Shown one piece after another: positions 10,154-21,257 of a stretch of 64,000 nucleotides of DNA (its first letter is position 1; every line of letters begins with the position of its first letter). The stretch comes from Rhizopus arrhizus (taxonomy: Eukaryota > Mucoromycota > Mucoromycetes > Mucorales > Rhizopodaceae). The position numbers were made by a program, and so were the translations under genes. The stretch lies in the NCBI GenBank assembly GCA_024220505.1, contig JAKZZE010000029.1, positions 62,001 to 126,000 of the forward strand, given 5' to 3'. The notes under the pieces were generated by a model. That model did no database searches. It had not been told where the DNA came from and worked only from the letters and a program-made list of their open reading frames with translations.

Positions 10154-11738
10154 TCTTGGCTATCCTTTGTGTAGTTCCATCTCACAACGCAATGAACATC
10201 TCTCTCAATTACTTGGTCAAATCAAAACAGCTTGTCAGTTACATTCACAGCGATCACTATCAGTACGTGGACGGGTCACAGTTTTGAATACCTTAGTCTT
10301 ATCGAAGCTTTGGCACGTTCTCCGCCTTACATATGTCCCATCCAGTTTTATCAGCAAACTTAAAGGAATAATGTCCTCCTTTTTGACTTTTCGTATGTTC
10401 CCCAAGATCAGCCTTTCTACAATGTGTTTGCCTTGCTCTTCAGGTGGTCTTGGTGTACTTGATCCTGGTATTCAACAACACGCTCTCCAACTACGATGGC
10501 TCATTCCACTTTTAAGCGGTGCCCCTATAGGCCCACCTGCGACATTTTGGACTTCGCCGATGATTTGTAATTCTGTAGTCTTGCCTCGACTAGCTGACTG
10601 TCTCCTTCATCATTTACAGTCGGATACCACTTCCTCAGTGTTTACTTGGCCATCGGCTGATTATCGACTTTCCTTTGTCTTTCACGATCTACGACCACCC
10701 TACGTGCGCTCGTCAAGCAGTCCCTTTCATTTATTCTTCCAAGCTATTGATCGCCTACCTCATAATTTCAATTCGGTAATAGTGAACGCAAATACCTGCC
10801 TGCAATTACCAATATCTGGGGTATTACGTGCTCCTCCGGTTCCACCACTGAAACGCTCGATATCTCAGCTGCGTCTGTCCCTCGTCTACCTCGTTGACCC
10901 TACTACGAATCGTCTTCGTGCCCGCACAAATTCCGAACTCCAAGTGCACCCTTATCTCGCCCGTCGTTTTCTCCGGATGGTACGACATAATTCAATTTTG
11001 CTTTCTCCCTTCCTTGTTCGTCCATTTATTCCAGCATGTTATGCCCATTTAGGTCCTAATCCCTTCAAACCGGATCTCACTCATGGTATTGATGCCGCTC
11101 CTTTTATCTCGGCTCTGGGTTTATTAGCTGGCGCCTCTTCAAGCCCTATGTCGTCAAAGCAGTTCCGCAGCCTTTGTCTTCAGGATTTGACTTCATCAAC
11201 TTACACATCTCCTCTAACAGCATTAGCATGGAAAAAATTCTGGGTCTACCCTGTCTCTCATGCCTGTCGTAATGTTTGGTATCGTCTTTTACACCGCAAG
11301 ATCCCTCATCGCTCCCTGTTGAATCGATTGATATCATCTTATTTTCCTTTTGATACATGTTCCGTGTGTGCTACTGGATCGGATACTTTGGAACATTTCC
11401 TCTATGACTGCCCAAAAAAATGGCTCGTTTGGCAAACTGTTTGGGATGAGTATTTTCGTCTTCTGCCTCTGACGACAAACCAACTACAGAAAGCCCTTTT
11501 CCATCTGGAATTTCCTCCACCTATCTGTTGCCCTTTGCCTGTCTCTCCAGCTATAGTGGTTGGATATACATTACTGGCTGTATGGCGTGCTACCTGGCAG
11601 CTGATTTTCAACAATCAACCTTTTGCTCCGTCTATTGTCATTCAAAGCGCCCGTAGGCTCATCCGACAGGCTTACCGAGAAGAACTCTTCCTTCAAGGTC
11701 GCGCTCACCGTGCCTTACCTCTTTTCTCATTGAATTAG
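10154..11738 (+). pseudogene. LINE-1 ORF2, C-terminal part (post-RT region and zinc finger)
   Basis: Begins in frame at YLGYPLCSS, the block that follows the reverse transcriptase in zygomycete LINEs (compare TYLGYPL in LINE-2). It continues through RGRVTVLNTLVLSKLWHVL, CSSGGLGVLDP and a CCHC-type finger (CSVCATG, then HFLYDCPKKW) near 11365-11425, to a TAG at 11736-11738. About 528 codons are uninterrupted. Without an RT it cannot act on its own. The start is not a true translation start: upstream bases belong to Tc1-B. Confidence 0.85.
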
Positions 11739-13722
11739 TCTAGATTACTATTGACAGCTCTTCTTATCCATTCATATCTCCACCAATCCAACAAGAAAAA
11801 CAAAAAAAAACAAAAAAAAAATATACAGTGGGTGGACTAATTGTCCCAGTGTTTCAACATTTTTTACTTTGGACACTGTAACTCGACCAATTCTTAGGCT
11901 ATGTGGCTAGTTTTATGCTCATTAGAAAGGTCGCACGTCGTGCTACATAATATCAAAGAGCCATCGTTCGGAGATTACACAGTCTGAGTTAATCAGCAAT
12001 AGAAAAAAAACACCGCACTGGGACAATTTTTTCCGCTACCTGCTTATTTTGCAATGTGTTCTAAACATCGCCTTCTTATCAATCAGAAATCACCGGAACT
12101 AATATACCAGTCTTATCAATGATAATCTATAACTCATATCTTTAATGTAAAGTATAAATAGCTTTATGTTATTCTTTTTTTTTTTACATTATTCTTAGTC
12201 TCTTTATATACACTACGGCGCAAAGAATCCTGCTTGAAGGATACGAATACTCGTTGCAGCATTTTTTTACAGCGCTTCTGGTGTATTTTTGAGTTTATTT
12301 TTTGGTTGTTCTCCGCATTTTTTCTTAAAATGCTCTATTCATTTTTATTGCTCCACTTTTTTTTTTTTTTTTGCAGGTAAATATTGAAATGGGCTGGATC
12401 TACTTGGCAAAATCACTTTTTAAACTATATAAAACCTGAGTTTTGCTGTTAAAAGACGTAACGAACCGATATTACACAACTTGCATTTTTCTGCATTATG
12501 ATTGTAATGGTCGTAAAAAAGATTCCTTTTCATTAGTTTTTTTAAGCAATTACAAAGAAAGTAGATTGCGTACAATTTTTTATTTTTTAAAAAAAAAAAA
12601 ATGTTCTGCGACTCTCTTTTTTGTTTCTATCTTGAACTATATTTTGTGGTTGTTTTTATAATTGATAATTTGCAACAACAAAAAAAGAGACAACTTATAG
12701 CTCCATTACTGCCAAAAATGTAAAAAAAAAAGAACAAAGCTTACGTTTTTTTATGCCTCTGTCAATTGTCGTATCTTAAACCACTTCCACATCTTGTGCT
12801 CTAGCTGATATGTTTTTAATGGAAACTTAAAATGTGAAAAAGAAGACATGTAAGCATTATGGCAAAGAGTCAGTAATGCACCTGTGCCTTTAGTTCTATT
12901 TATTTTAGCAAATTTAAACAAGATATGCTTTGATTGCTGTAACTTTTCTTTGTATCCAATTGTAGTACTGCTTCATTATACTTTTACTAGTCGAGTTACA
13001 TTACAAACTTTTTATGTTAATTGAACTGAGAGTAATTTGTCATAGTTGTGAATCTTTATTTTTTTGTATTAAATATGGGGAAATAAACTGAAGAATATAA
13101 ATGCGTAATAGATATAAAAAAGAGTTGTATAAACTATTATCAAATTCAGACCATATACAATAAAGTAATTTGTTTAAATTACTTCTTCATTGGGTAAAAA
13201 TATTGATTTGAGTAGGTTGTCCTTTGTTATTATACTTTTTCTCTGTTATAGTCAGTTTAATTGAAGCCAAAGGAATTCAATCTGTTTGACTACTAATAAT
13301 TGTTGTAATCATGAATTAAAATAAACCGAATTTCAAAAATAATTGTAATAAAAAAAAAAAAACGAGTTTGCAAATGCTCTAGGATGACGTCGTTATAACT
13401 TACAAGCGTTTCAAAAAGTACAAGAAACTTCCGATTGTACTTCTTTTCTTTCTTCATGTAATCCTGCTACGAAATTCTTACGGCTCGTAATTATTTTTAC
13501 TATTCTAAACACTTGCTAACAATTAAACTGTTATTATTTATCTTGTACCTTAATCTAGTTTTTACAATTATTTAACAAGAATTAGCTTTTTTTTAAGGTA
13601 AATAGTGATCGTTTGTTGATATACATTGCATCTAATGTATGTTTATAGTATATGAGCTACATTCCGTTTAGTCCTATGCTTTATGAAATATTTAGTAGAA
13701 AAAAAGTCTTTATTTGGTAGGG

Positions 13723-13756
<34 letters not shown>

Positions 13757-15639
13757 ATACAAGTTCAGTACTCATAATGAAAAAAATCTTATTTTGATTA
13801 ACATATTGGATATAAGGCTATAAATCCCTTTAACAACAACGTAACACTGTAGAGATAATGGAAGGTGTCAAATAACATATCATTTTGCAGTGCAACTTGT
13901 TAACAGATACAAAACCTGAAGCTTTGTTTAAAAACTCTTAAAACGATTTTTTTTATTACAGCTACAAAACGTATAAAAATAGTTTCTTGTAAAAGGTTTT
14001 AAGCATAGAAACATATGCATAGAATTTATTTGGATTATAGTCGAAAAGTGATTTACGTGAATACAGCAATACATAAGAGAAGATTAGATATATATTTTGG
14101 ATGGAGTTTTGATGGTAATTAAAAAAAAGAACATGGAAAAAGAAGTTATTAAATCATAGACATAGGCATAAAAGCATAAAAAAATAAAAAAAAAGAAGGC
14201 TACATAAATGAAATGAAGAAAAAGGTATTAAAGATCGGAAAGCATACCATTATGTCTACCACCCGTTCTGGCACTCGTCCTACTTCTCGTCGTCAAAATA
14301 AAAAGAGAAGAATAGAATTGTTTCTTTTTCCTTTTATTGTTTTATCTTTGTTAAATAAATTCTACTATTGTTTGTTAAATGTCGTTTAGAATTGTCTTGT
14401 CATGACTAGATCTCCATGATGGTAATGTTGGTACTTTTTTATATAGCTTAGTTATTATTCTTCAATGCCATTGGTCCTATGACGTTAATTATATGAAATA
14501 AACTTGCATGGATTTTAAAGCATTATTTTATTTTTTTATTTTTTTATGGCTCTTTTCTTTTTTTTTTTTTTTTTTCGTATATTCATTATTACTCTACTTT
14601 GTTAACAGTTTTTGATACTTTTAGTTATTGCTGATATGCACCATGTTTTGAAAACAAAATAGCTAAAACTAAATCAGCTCAAACAGTCAACGCATTACAA
14701 ATGAAAAAAAAAAAAAAAAACAATTATTATGTTGCATGGGTATGAAGTTGTTGGATGTTGTATTCCTTTTAACCATTTCTTTTTATCTTTGCTTATAGTA
14801 AGCTCTAGTATTCTTTTACTTCAAATATTGCGAGAGCTTTAGTCAAACAAGATGTTTTTAACGAATGGTTCACTAATTAAAGAAAACTTATTTATAGCTA
14901 CATTACAACATGCAACAACCCTTGCTCTTTATATCATTATTTGTATTCCTTTCCGCTACTTACTTTGACACCTTACTGACTCTATCTGTAGTGTGCAACC
15001 TAGCTGTATAATGAATACTCTATCATGCTGTAGACCAGTTTGTCGCAACTATTCATCCTCTGCTTTTGTATACTATGCTTGGTGTGTTGTTTCATATTGT
15101 GTATGCTGTTGATATTAGGTAAAATTATACTCTATGTTGCTTCAGATAGATTGAACCTTAACCAACATCATATTGTATAGATAGTATGTTTAAACAAGAC
15201 AAAAGGTATAATTTGTTTGCTTGTTACTTTTTTCTTAACTGATGTTTTTTATTTATTAGATTTTAATACTTTGTTTTATTTTGCAATGTGGATTTTGTAT
15301 GAAGCAACTGTAATGATATTAACGATAACAGCAATGATGATAGAGTATTATGAAACCCAATAAAGCATAGGCGCACGGACTTGAGGAAAAGTAACAATGG
15401 TTGTATAAGACAATTATCCATCACATGATAAAAAAAAAAAGAAAAACAATTTTGGTAAATAGAAATAAAATTGCATGTGTTTAAATATTAATCATCCTGT
15501 TGAATGTAGATTACAATGTAGATTGTTGAAAGTAATTAAATCTGCTAAATGGGTTGCATTGAATATTGTCGAGGACAGGTAAGTAATGACGTACAATTAT
15601 ATTGGATCTGTTCATTCTGTATTCCTTTTCTTTTATTAT

Positions 15640-15772
15640 TCCTTTTTTTTTGTTATTACTTTTTTTTTATTATTCCTTTTCTTTTGTTATTCCTTTTTTT
15701 TTGTTATTACTTTTTTTTTATTATTCCTTTTCTTTTGTTATTCCTTTTTTTTTGTTATTACTTTTTTTTTTT
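15640..15772 (+). repeat. Pyrimidine-rich tandem repeat in CACTA-X
   Basis: About two and a half copies of a roughly 54-bp unit built from TTATTCC, TTTTGTTATT and T-run blocks. Open frames across it in all three + frames are low-complexity artefacts. Confidence 0.75.
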
Positions 15773-15935
15773 ATTCAAATGAATAATATAATAAAATAAA
15801 TAAAGCATCGTATTATTAAATCATTTAAATTTGTCCATTTATACTGCCCTATACAATAATAAACCTACCCATTTTACTGGACATAATTGATTAAACATAG
15901 CCATACTCTGCTTATATACAGAACAGCTAATGTCT

Positions 15936-16080
15936 GCCTCATCCAATTAAATTGTTATACTTTAGACCAATTTTACTCCATTTTACTCCAATTTTGCCTC
16001 ATCCAATTAAATTGTTATGTGAAAGCGTATGAGAGTTCATGTAGCATCATGTTTTACTCCAATGTTATTCCAATTTTATT
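15936..16080 (+). repeat. Subterminal repeats of CACTA-X
   Basis: The 20-bp block GCCTCATCCAATTAAATTGT occurs twice (about 15936 and 15994) with TTTTACTCCA repeats around it. It lies within 250 bp of the right end, where CACTA transposases bind repeated motifs. The binding role is inferred. Confidence 0.5.
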
Positions 16081-16207
16081 CTAAATTATGCTAAATTCGA
16101 CATTTTTAGCATCTTTATTTTATTAATCCGCGCCTACAATGAGTGTTATGCGGAGATTTTTTGCGCCGTAGTGATACTGCACTTCTTACGACTTTGTCCC
16201 GCATTAA

Positions 16208-17239
16208 ATGACTCCTACTATCAGCAAATCTGTTCAGAAACAAATCCAAATGCTTTTGGCTAGTAATATGACATATGAACAAGTTATGGAACGCATTCCC
16301 GGATTGAAAAAGTCAACTTTAGGTAGGTACGCGAACAAGTTTTTTCCAAATCGAATGAAGGCAGCCCCTGGTAGAAGAGCAACTATTGGTGAAACTACCA
16401 AGTCATACATCCGTAGACAAGTAATAAAGGGTGAATTCAAGACAGCTAAAGCAGTACATCAATATCTGAATGGTTTGGGATATGTTATTAATTATTTTTG
16501 AGATTTGAAGCTTCTTAAAAGTATGAACATCAGAGCTAAAATCAAAGCGAAGAAGCCTCTGCTCAGTAAACAGCACAAGGAACGACGTTTAGCATGGGCT
16601 ATGGCCCACAAAGACTGGACAACCGATGACTGGAGGCTTATGGTGTTTAATGATGAGACTAAAGTCAATGTTTTCGGATCAGACGGTTGCAAGTATTACT
16701 GGAGTTGACCAGACGATGTATTGCAGACTCATCACTTAGACCTTACAGTTAAAGGCGGCCAAGGAAGTGTCATGGTATGGGGTAGTATTACTTATGATGG
16801 CTCTGGGTATGCTTGTTGGATACATGATGGAACTATGAAAGCTGTGGATTATGTAAATATCTTGGAAACTACACTTATGGACAGCCTAAAGTACTATGGA
16901 TGCAATCCTAAGGATATCTACTTTCAACAAGATAAGGATCCCAAGCACATTTCGAAGCTTGCTAAGCAATGGTTTGTGGATAATAACTTCAAGAGTGATC
17001 ATATCTTTAGCTGGCCAGCCCAAAGTTCCGATGTAAACCCTATTGAACATGTATGGCATCACCTTAAACTCAAGCTGAGTGTATATGACACTAAGGCTAA
17101 AGGAGTGCATGAGTTATGGGAAAGAATCGAAAAAGAATGGAATACTTTTACAGTGAATGAGTGTAGAAGATATATAGATAGGATGCCGGATCGTTGTAAA
17201 GCAGTTATTAATGCTAAAGGGGGACATACTCGTTATTAA
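16208..17239 (+). pseudogene. Tc1-C1 transposase, DD37E class, two stops
   Basis: 344-codon frame beginning MTPTISKSVQKQIQ and ending GGHTRY. It has TGA at 16499-16501 (Gly in Tc1-C2) and TGA at 16706-16708 (Arg in Tc1-C2). The N-terminal helix-turn-helix region (MERIPGLKKSTLGRYANKF) is intact. Catalytic motifs are VFNDETKVNVFGSDG, FQQDKDPKH and SSDVNPIEHVWHH, with 37 residues between the last D and E. The CACTA-X insertion lies just upstream of the ATG and does not touch the frame. Confidence 0.9.
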
Positions 17240-17470
17240 ATAAAATTTACGTTCAAGCGGAAAAATTGTCCCAGTGCGGTGTTTTTTTTCTATTGCTGAT
17301 TAACTCAGACTGTCTAATCTCCGAACAATGGCTCTTTGATATTATGTAGCACGACGTGCGACCTTTCTAATGAGCATAAAACTAGCCACATAGCCTAAGA
17401 ATTGGTCGAGTTACAGTGTCCAAAGTAAAAAATGTTGAAACACTGGGACAATTAGTCCACCCACTGTGTA

Positions 17471-17598
17471 TATATGTGTTTATATATTATTGCATATACT
17501 TTTAACATTGAAAAACCCAAAAACAATTATCGTGACTTGATTATATCGTCACATCAATAAACTTGAGCTTTGCCTCCTTATAAAAAAAAAAAAAAAAA
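17471..17598 (+). other. Poly-A-tailed retroposed 3' end fragment
   Basis: About 110 bp of AT-rich DNA with an AATAAA-like signal near 17556, ending in an 18-base A run (17581-17598) directly before LINE-2 sequence. It looks like the 3' tail of a retroposed transcript. The parent is not identifiable. Confidence 0.4.
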
Positions 17599-20072
17599 AG
17601 ACTCAGTGGAACGAATGGTCTCTCATATTCCAGATGCCTGTCGTCTTGATGAATCTGATGCCAATTTCCTAATGTCGCCTTTTGATATTGACGAAATTGT
17701 TGCGCAAGGATTTAGACCCCCCAAGCCCAGTAGTCCCGGCCCTGACGGGTTGTCATATGCTTTTTTGAACTTGCTTTTTCAACAGCCCCAGTACACTGAA
17801 CTCATCGTTCTAGTGTTTAATGACGCCTTATCCAAGAGCATCTTTCCGCCTTCTTAGTCAGAAACCAGCGTTTGTCTATTGCCAAAAAAAGGAGATCTTA
17901 CTTCCCTGAAAAACTGGCGTCCAATTACATTGATTAACTGTGACGCCAAAATCTTCACTCGTCTACTCAATACTCGGCTTGTTTCCATCATCTCTCCTCT
18001 GATATCCCCTAATCAGAGTGGGTTTATGAAGGAAAGGTTTAATGCTGACAACGGTGCTTTGGCTCAAATTGCATGCGAACAAGCATCAGCACGTCAATCT
18101 GATGAGGTCGGTTTGCTGTGCGATCAGGAGAAAGCCTATGATCGAGTCCATCCTACCAACCTTCGAGCCATTTTAGCACGCTTCGGATTCCCAACTGGCT
18201 TTATTGACTCAATCTCAAGTCTCTTTTTTGGTACTTCTATGAAAGTCAATGTGAATGACTATCTTACTCAACCGGTTCCTCCTGGTCGTGGTTTGCGGCA
18301 AGGCAATCCCATTAGTCCATTGTTATTTAATTTGGTTATGGAACCTCTAATTAAATCCATCATTCAATCTGATCGAATTCAAGGTTTCCTCCTACCAAAT
18401 ATTTCTCGTCCGTATCTCGATTCTTTTACGCTACATCCGCTAAGGGTCCTAGCTTATGCTGATGATCTGTTAATTTTTCTAAAAGATACCCATGATTTAG
18501 CTGAAGTACAACAACTTATCAGTTGCTACAATCGGGCTTCTAACGCCAAAATGAATCATGATAAGACGGTAGCCTTCTCAATCTCTTGTCGCCCACACCC
18601 TCATTGGTTGCCTGCACTACAATCTTACGATATCTCGAAATGGCACGACTGAAATGATCCTGTTCCTTTGACATATCTAGGTTATCCCTTGATCTTCTCA
18701 GCTTCTCAAGGAATTTTTTTTCAAGAACGCCTTATTCAAACAATTAGTCGCGCTTGTGATATTTATAAACAACGTCGACTGTGGGTGCGAGGTCGTGCAA
18801 CGGTTCTTAATACTCTAATATTGTCGACGCTTTGGCACATATTACGAGTTACTTGGATAACACAGCGCATTCTTGGCAAGATTAGCCAAATTTTCAAGGA
18901 CTTCCTTGTGTTTCGAATCTTTCCCCTACCGCTTTTGATGTAATTCAATTGCCACTTCAAAAAGGCGGTCTGGGCATTCTCAATCCGTCTGTGCAACAAC
19001 TGGCTCTGCAATTTAGATGGCTTACACCTCTTATACAGGAAGCAAGGCCCTCATCAATAGTCTCTGAATGGCCTGGCGCCCACACGATTAGCCTATCTAC
19101 TGTACCAATCCCTGATCAACGATTCCCGCTCATCTTCCCGGCATTGCGTCGAGGCCTTCTTCACTTACGTCGACCAGGCATTTGCTCTATCCTATACCGT
19201 GCTTTTGACTCTTTATTTGGAAACACTTTAATTGTGGACAAAATGAACGTCCCTCTGGACCAGTCCCCTCATTTATCGCCGACTTTTTGCTTATCTTTGC
19301 CTTTGTCTGCGGTGGTTTCGTGGTCCACACAAATTCATACTAAAGTACAAAATACTTTTAATTCTCTTCTTGTTCCAGATGCTTTCTTCTATAATAATGG
19401 GCTTCTATGCTTGTCTCCTCGATCTTCCGACTCCCTTCCTATTGGTCGCTATCTGATTCTGGAGCTTTTACGTTGGATACAATCGGGTGATGTTATTATC
19501 CTACCTTTTTTCGCATGCCTGAGCTTACCATTGATATCGAATTCTGATTTCCAATCATTTGGACAGCCATCTTTTGATAACTTCTGCCGATCTCTGGTAC
19601 AACCCGCTATTGATCAACAAACTTTAATAATCCTTCCAAAATACTTCCGAAAGAAGCGTTTAGATACACTGACTCATTCCATTTCTTCTCTTACAAACTC
19701 CTTGAGACTTGTCTCCTGGAAACGGTTCTGGAGTATGGACGTCCCTTTGGCTGTTCGCAACCCTTGGTACCGCCTCCTACACCAGAAACTACCAAGTGCA
19801 GCAGTCATTCACAAGATGATACCTGATCTTTGTGGATCTTCCTGCCGCCTATGTGCTTCTCTTGATGTTATGGAAGATCCTGAACATTTTCTTTTTTATG
19901 CCCCAAGAAGCTCACCATCTGGCGTTTGATTTGGTGTCAGTTTTGTGGTGTTGTGGAAGTCGAGCTGTCCGCTATTCGTCAAGCACTCTACAATCTGACC
20001 TTTCCTAGACAAAACTTTCGATTCATCCAAAATGACACTATCGTCGGTTGCACTTTTCTTGGGATATGGAAG
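17599..20072 (+). pseudogene. LINE-2 reverse transcriptase region, 5'-truncated and broken
   Basis: Non-LTR retrotransposon ORF2 starting shortly before the reverse transcriptase. RT motifs run in order: LPKKGDLTSLKNWRPITL, QSGFMKERF, LLCDQEKAYDRVHP, GLRQGNPISPLLFNLV, then AYADDLLIF (active-site YADD). The post-RT block TYLGYPL, QKGGLGILNPSVQQ and a CCHC-type finger (CRLCAS, later PEHF) follow. It is broken by TAG at 17855-17857, TGA at 18650-18652, and frameshifts near 18935 and 19895. The 5' truncation is typical of LINE insertions; the 3' end is lost where an LTR-like repeat begins near 20073. Confidence 0.88.
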
Positions 20073-20360
20073 GCACATTTGTGGAATAGGCGTGTTGTTC
20101 TCTCGATTAATAAAATTAACAAATAAATCAAATAATCGATGAGTCTCTTGAACCTCTTTATTGAGTAAGGACGAGAGAGAGAGCCCATTCAATACAAACT
20201 ACGTCTTAGAATATAACAATATGATTTAGGGTCCGAGGTAGTACGGTATAAATTGTGTGGGCTGTTTATCGTACATAGCACGAAGTGCTATATATGATAT
20301 ACAGTCAAATTATTAATTTTAAGAATCTTTTGAGTGATCTCACACGACATTAAGGAGATT
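20073..20360 (-). repeat. LTR-like repeat Rz, copy 1
   Basis: Diverged match to 37018-37290. Read on the minus strand it has an AATAAAG polyadenylation-like signal. It cuts off the LINE-2 C-terminus at TGTGGAATAGG. Boundaries are approximate, and the family is unknown. Confidence 0.5.
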
Positions 20361-20619
20361 ATTAGAGTAAATACGACAACATTGGCGATTTATATTCGAT
20401 AATGTTCCTCTTGATTCCACCATTGTTCATAATCAAATTTTGCTCATGATTGCGTCAATGCGATCGAACGCACTGTATTCACTAGTATAATACTCGCACA
20501 TCTTCAAGTTGTTTGATTTTTTTGTCTATCTGAAGTCAAGAAGTTCACCGCTGTCTAACACGTGACTTTATTCATTTATTTATTTTAATAAAACTGGCTT
20601 TCTGGCCCCTACAAAAAAA
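20361..20619. other. AT-rich spacer, nothing recognised
   Basis: No open frame, RNA gene or repeat partner was recognised between the LTR-like repeat and CACTA-IV. The last bases are A-rich. Confidence 0.4.
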
Positions 20620-21257
20620 AATGTTACACTTACTCACTGTCTATCCATATTAGAAAACAAAAACAGTTGCTCTTCTTGCAGTCTGTATTTAATGATATCC
20701 CAAAAGATAACTTAAGTATTGCTTGAGTAAGTTTTATTACTTGCGTGCAATATCTTTAACGTGGAGGATATTATTTTTTCTTTTCTTTTTTTCTTTTTTT
20801 TTTTACTTGAAATAAAAAAAAAGTCGGTATCTTAACAGATTATAGCAGAAAAACAACTTCTTTTTTTTCTCCCTTGTTTTGTTTCATGGAAAGCACTAGA
20901 TACCAAAGGTACAAAAGATAAAAAAGAATGTTCAAGTATTGATCATATGTAAGTTTATAAAAAACAATAATAACAACCAAGTCTAATGTCGGGTTCTTTT
21001 TTTTTACATTAGGAATTCCTAATGGGACACATTAGGATGACGAACATGAACCTCATGAGCAAAGTTGTTCTTTCCAACATGATAAAACCATAAAAATACC
21101 AGACTTATATTACTGCTTGCTACTGAAAAACTCTTTTTAGTAAAGGAAGTTGGCAATGTTAACATCTCTAATGGCTGATGGCTAATGGCTAATGGCAGAT
21201 TGCATCCATGTGCAAACATAAAGTAAGTAATGAACTAGTATAAGCTTAAAACATACA

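Larger units (their letters stand above)
6407..11820 (+). mobile_element. LINE-1 non-LTR retrotransposon, internally deleted and interrupted
   Basis: LINE pieces at 6407-6771, 8434-8521 and 10154-11820, separated by Tc1-F and Tc1-B copy B. The 5' part lies beyond Merlin-2, off window. The first two pieces encode endonuclease sequence, the last encodes the post-RT region and zinc finger. The whole reverse transcriptase is missing, with the break exactly at Tc1-B copy B. The tail is A-rich at 11789-11820, directly before Tc1-C1. Confidence 0.85.
12211..16173. mobile_element. CACTA-X, non-autonomous CACTA element
   Basis: Starts CACTACGGCGCAAA and ends with its exact inverse; the repeat extends to about 19 bp with one mismatch. 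The 3-bp target duplication ATA is at 12208-12210 and 16174-16176. Tc1-C2 has the uninterrupted site, which proves the insertion. CACTA termini and a 3-bp TSD are diagnostic of EnSpm/CACTA. The 3963-bp interior is AT-rich with many A and T runs and no convincing coding frame, so it must rely on a transposase supplied elsewhere. Confidence 0.88.
11826..17466 (+). mobile_element. Tc1-C1 element carrying CACTA-X
   Basis: Ends CAGTGGGTGGACTAATTGTC (11826) and its inverse (ending 17466). Without the 3963-bp CACTA-X insertion and its TSD copy it is about 1.68 kb. TA precedes the left end, but TG follows the right end, so the right TSD appears mutated. Inner inverted tip copies lie at 12011-12042 and 17252-17282. 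It is inserted at the LINE-1 poly-A tail. Confidence 0.88.

Noticed and set aside
15549..15799. Three overlapping open frames rich in Phe, Leu and Tyr
   Set aside because: They are translations of a pyrimidine-rich tandem repeat in all three frames, with no start context or homology. Low-complexity artefact.
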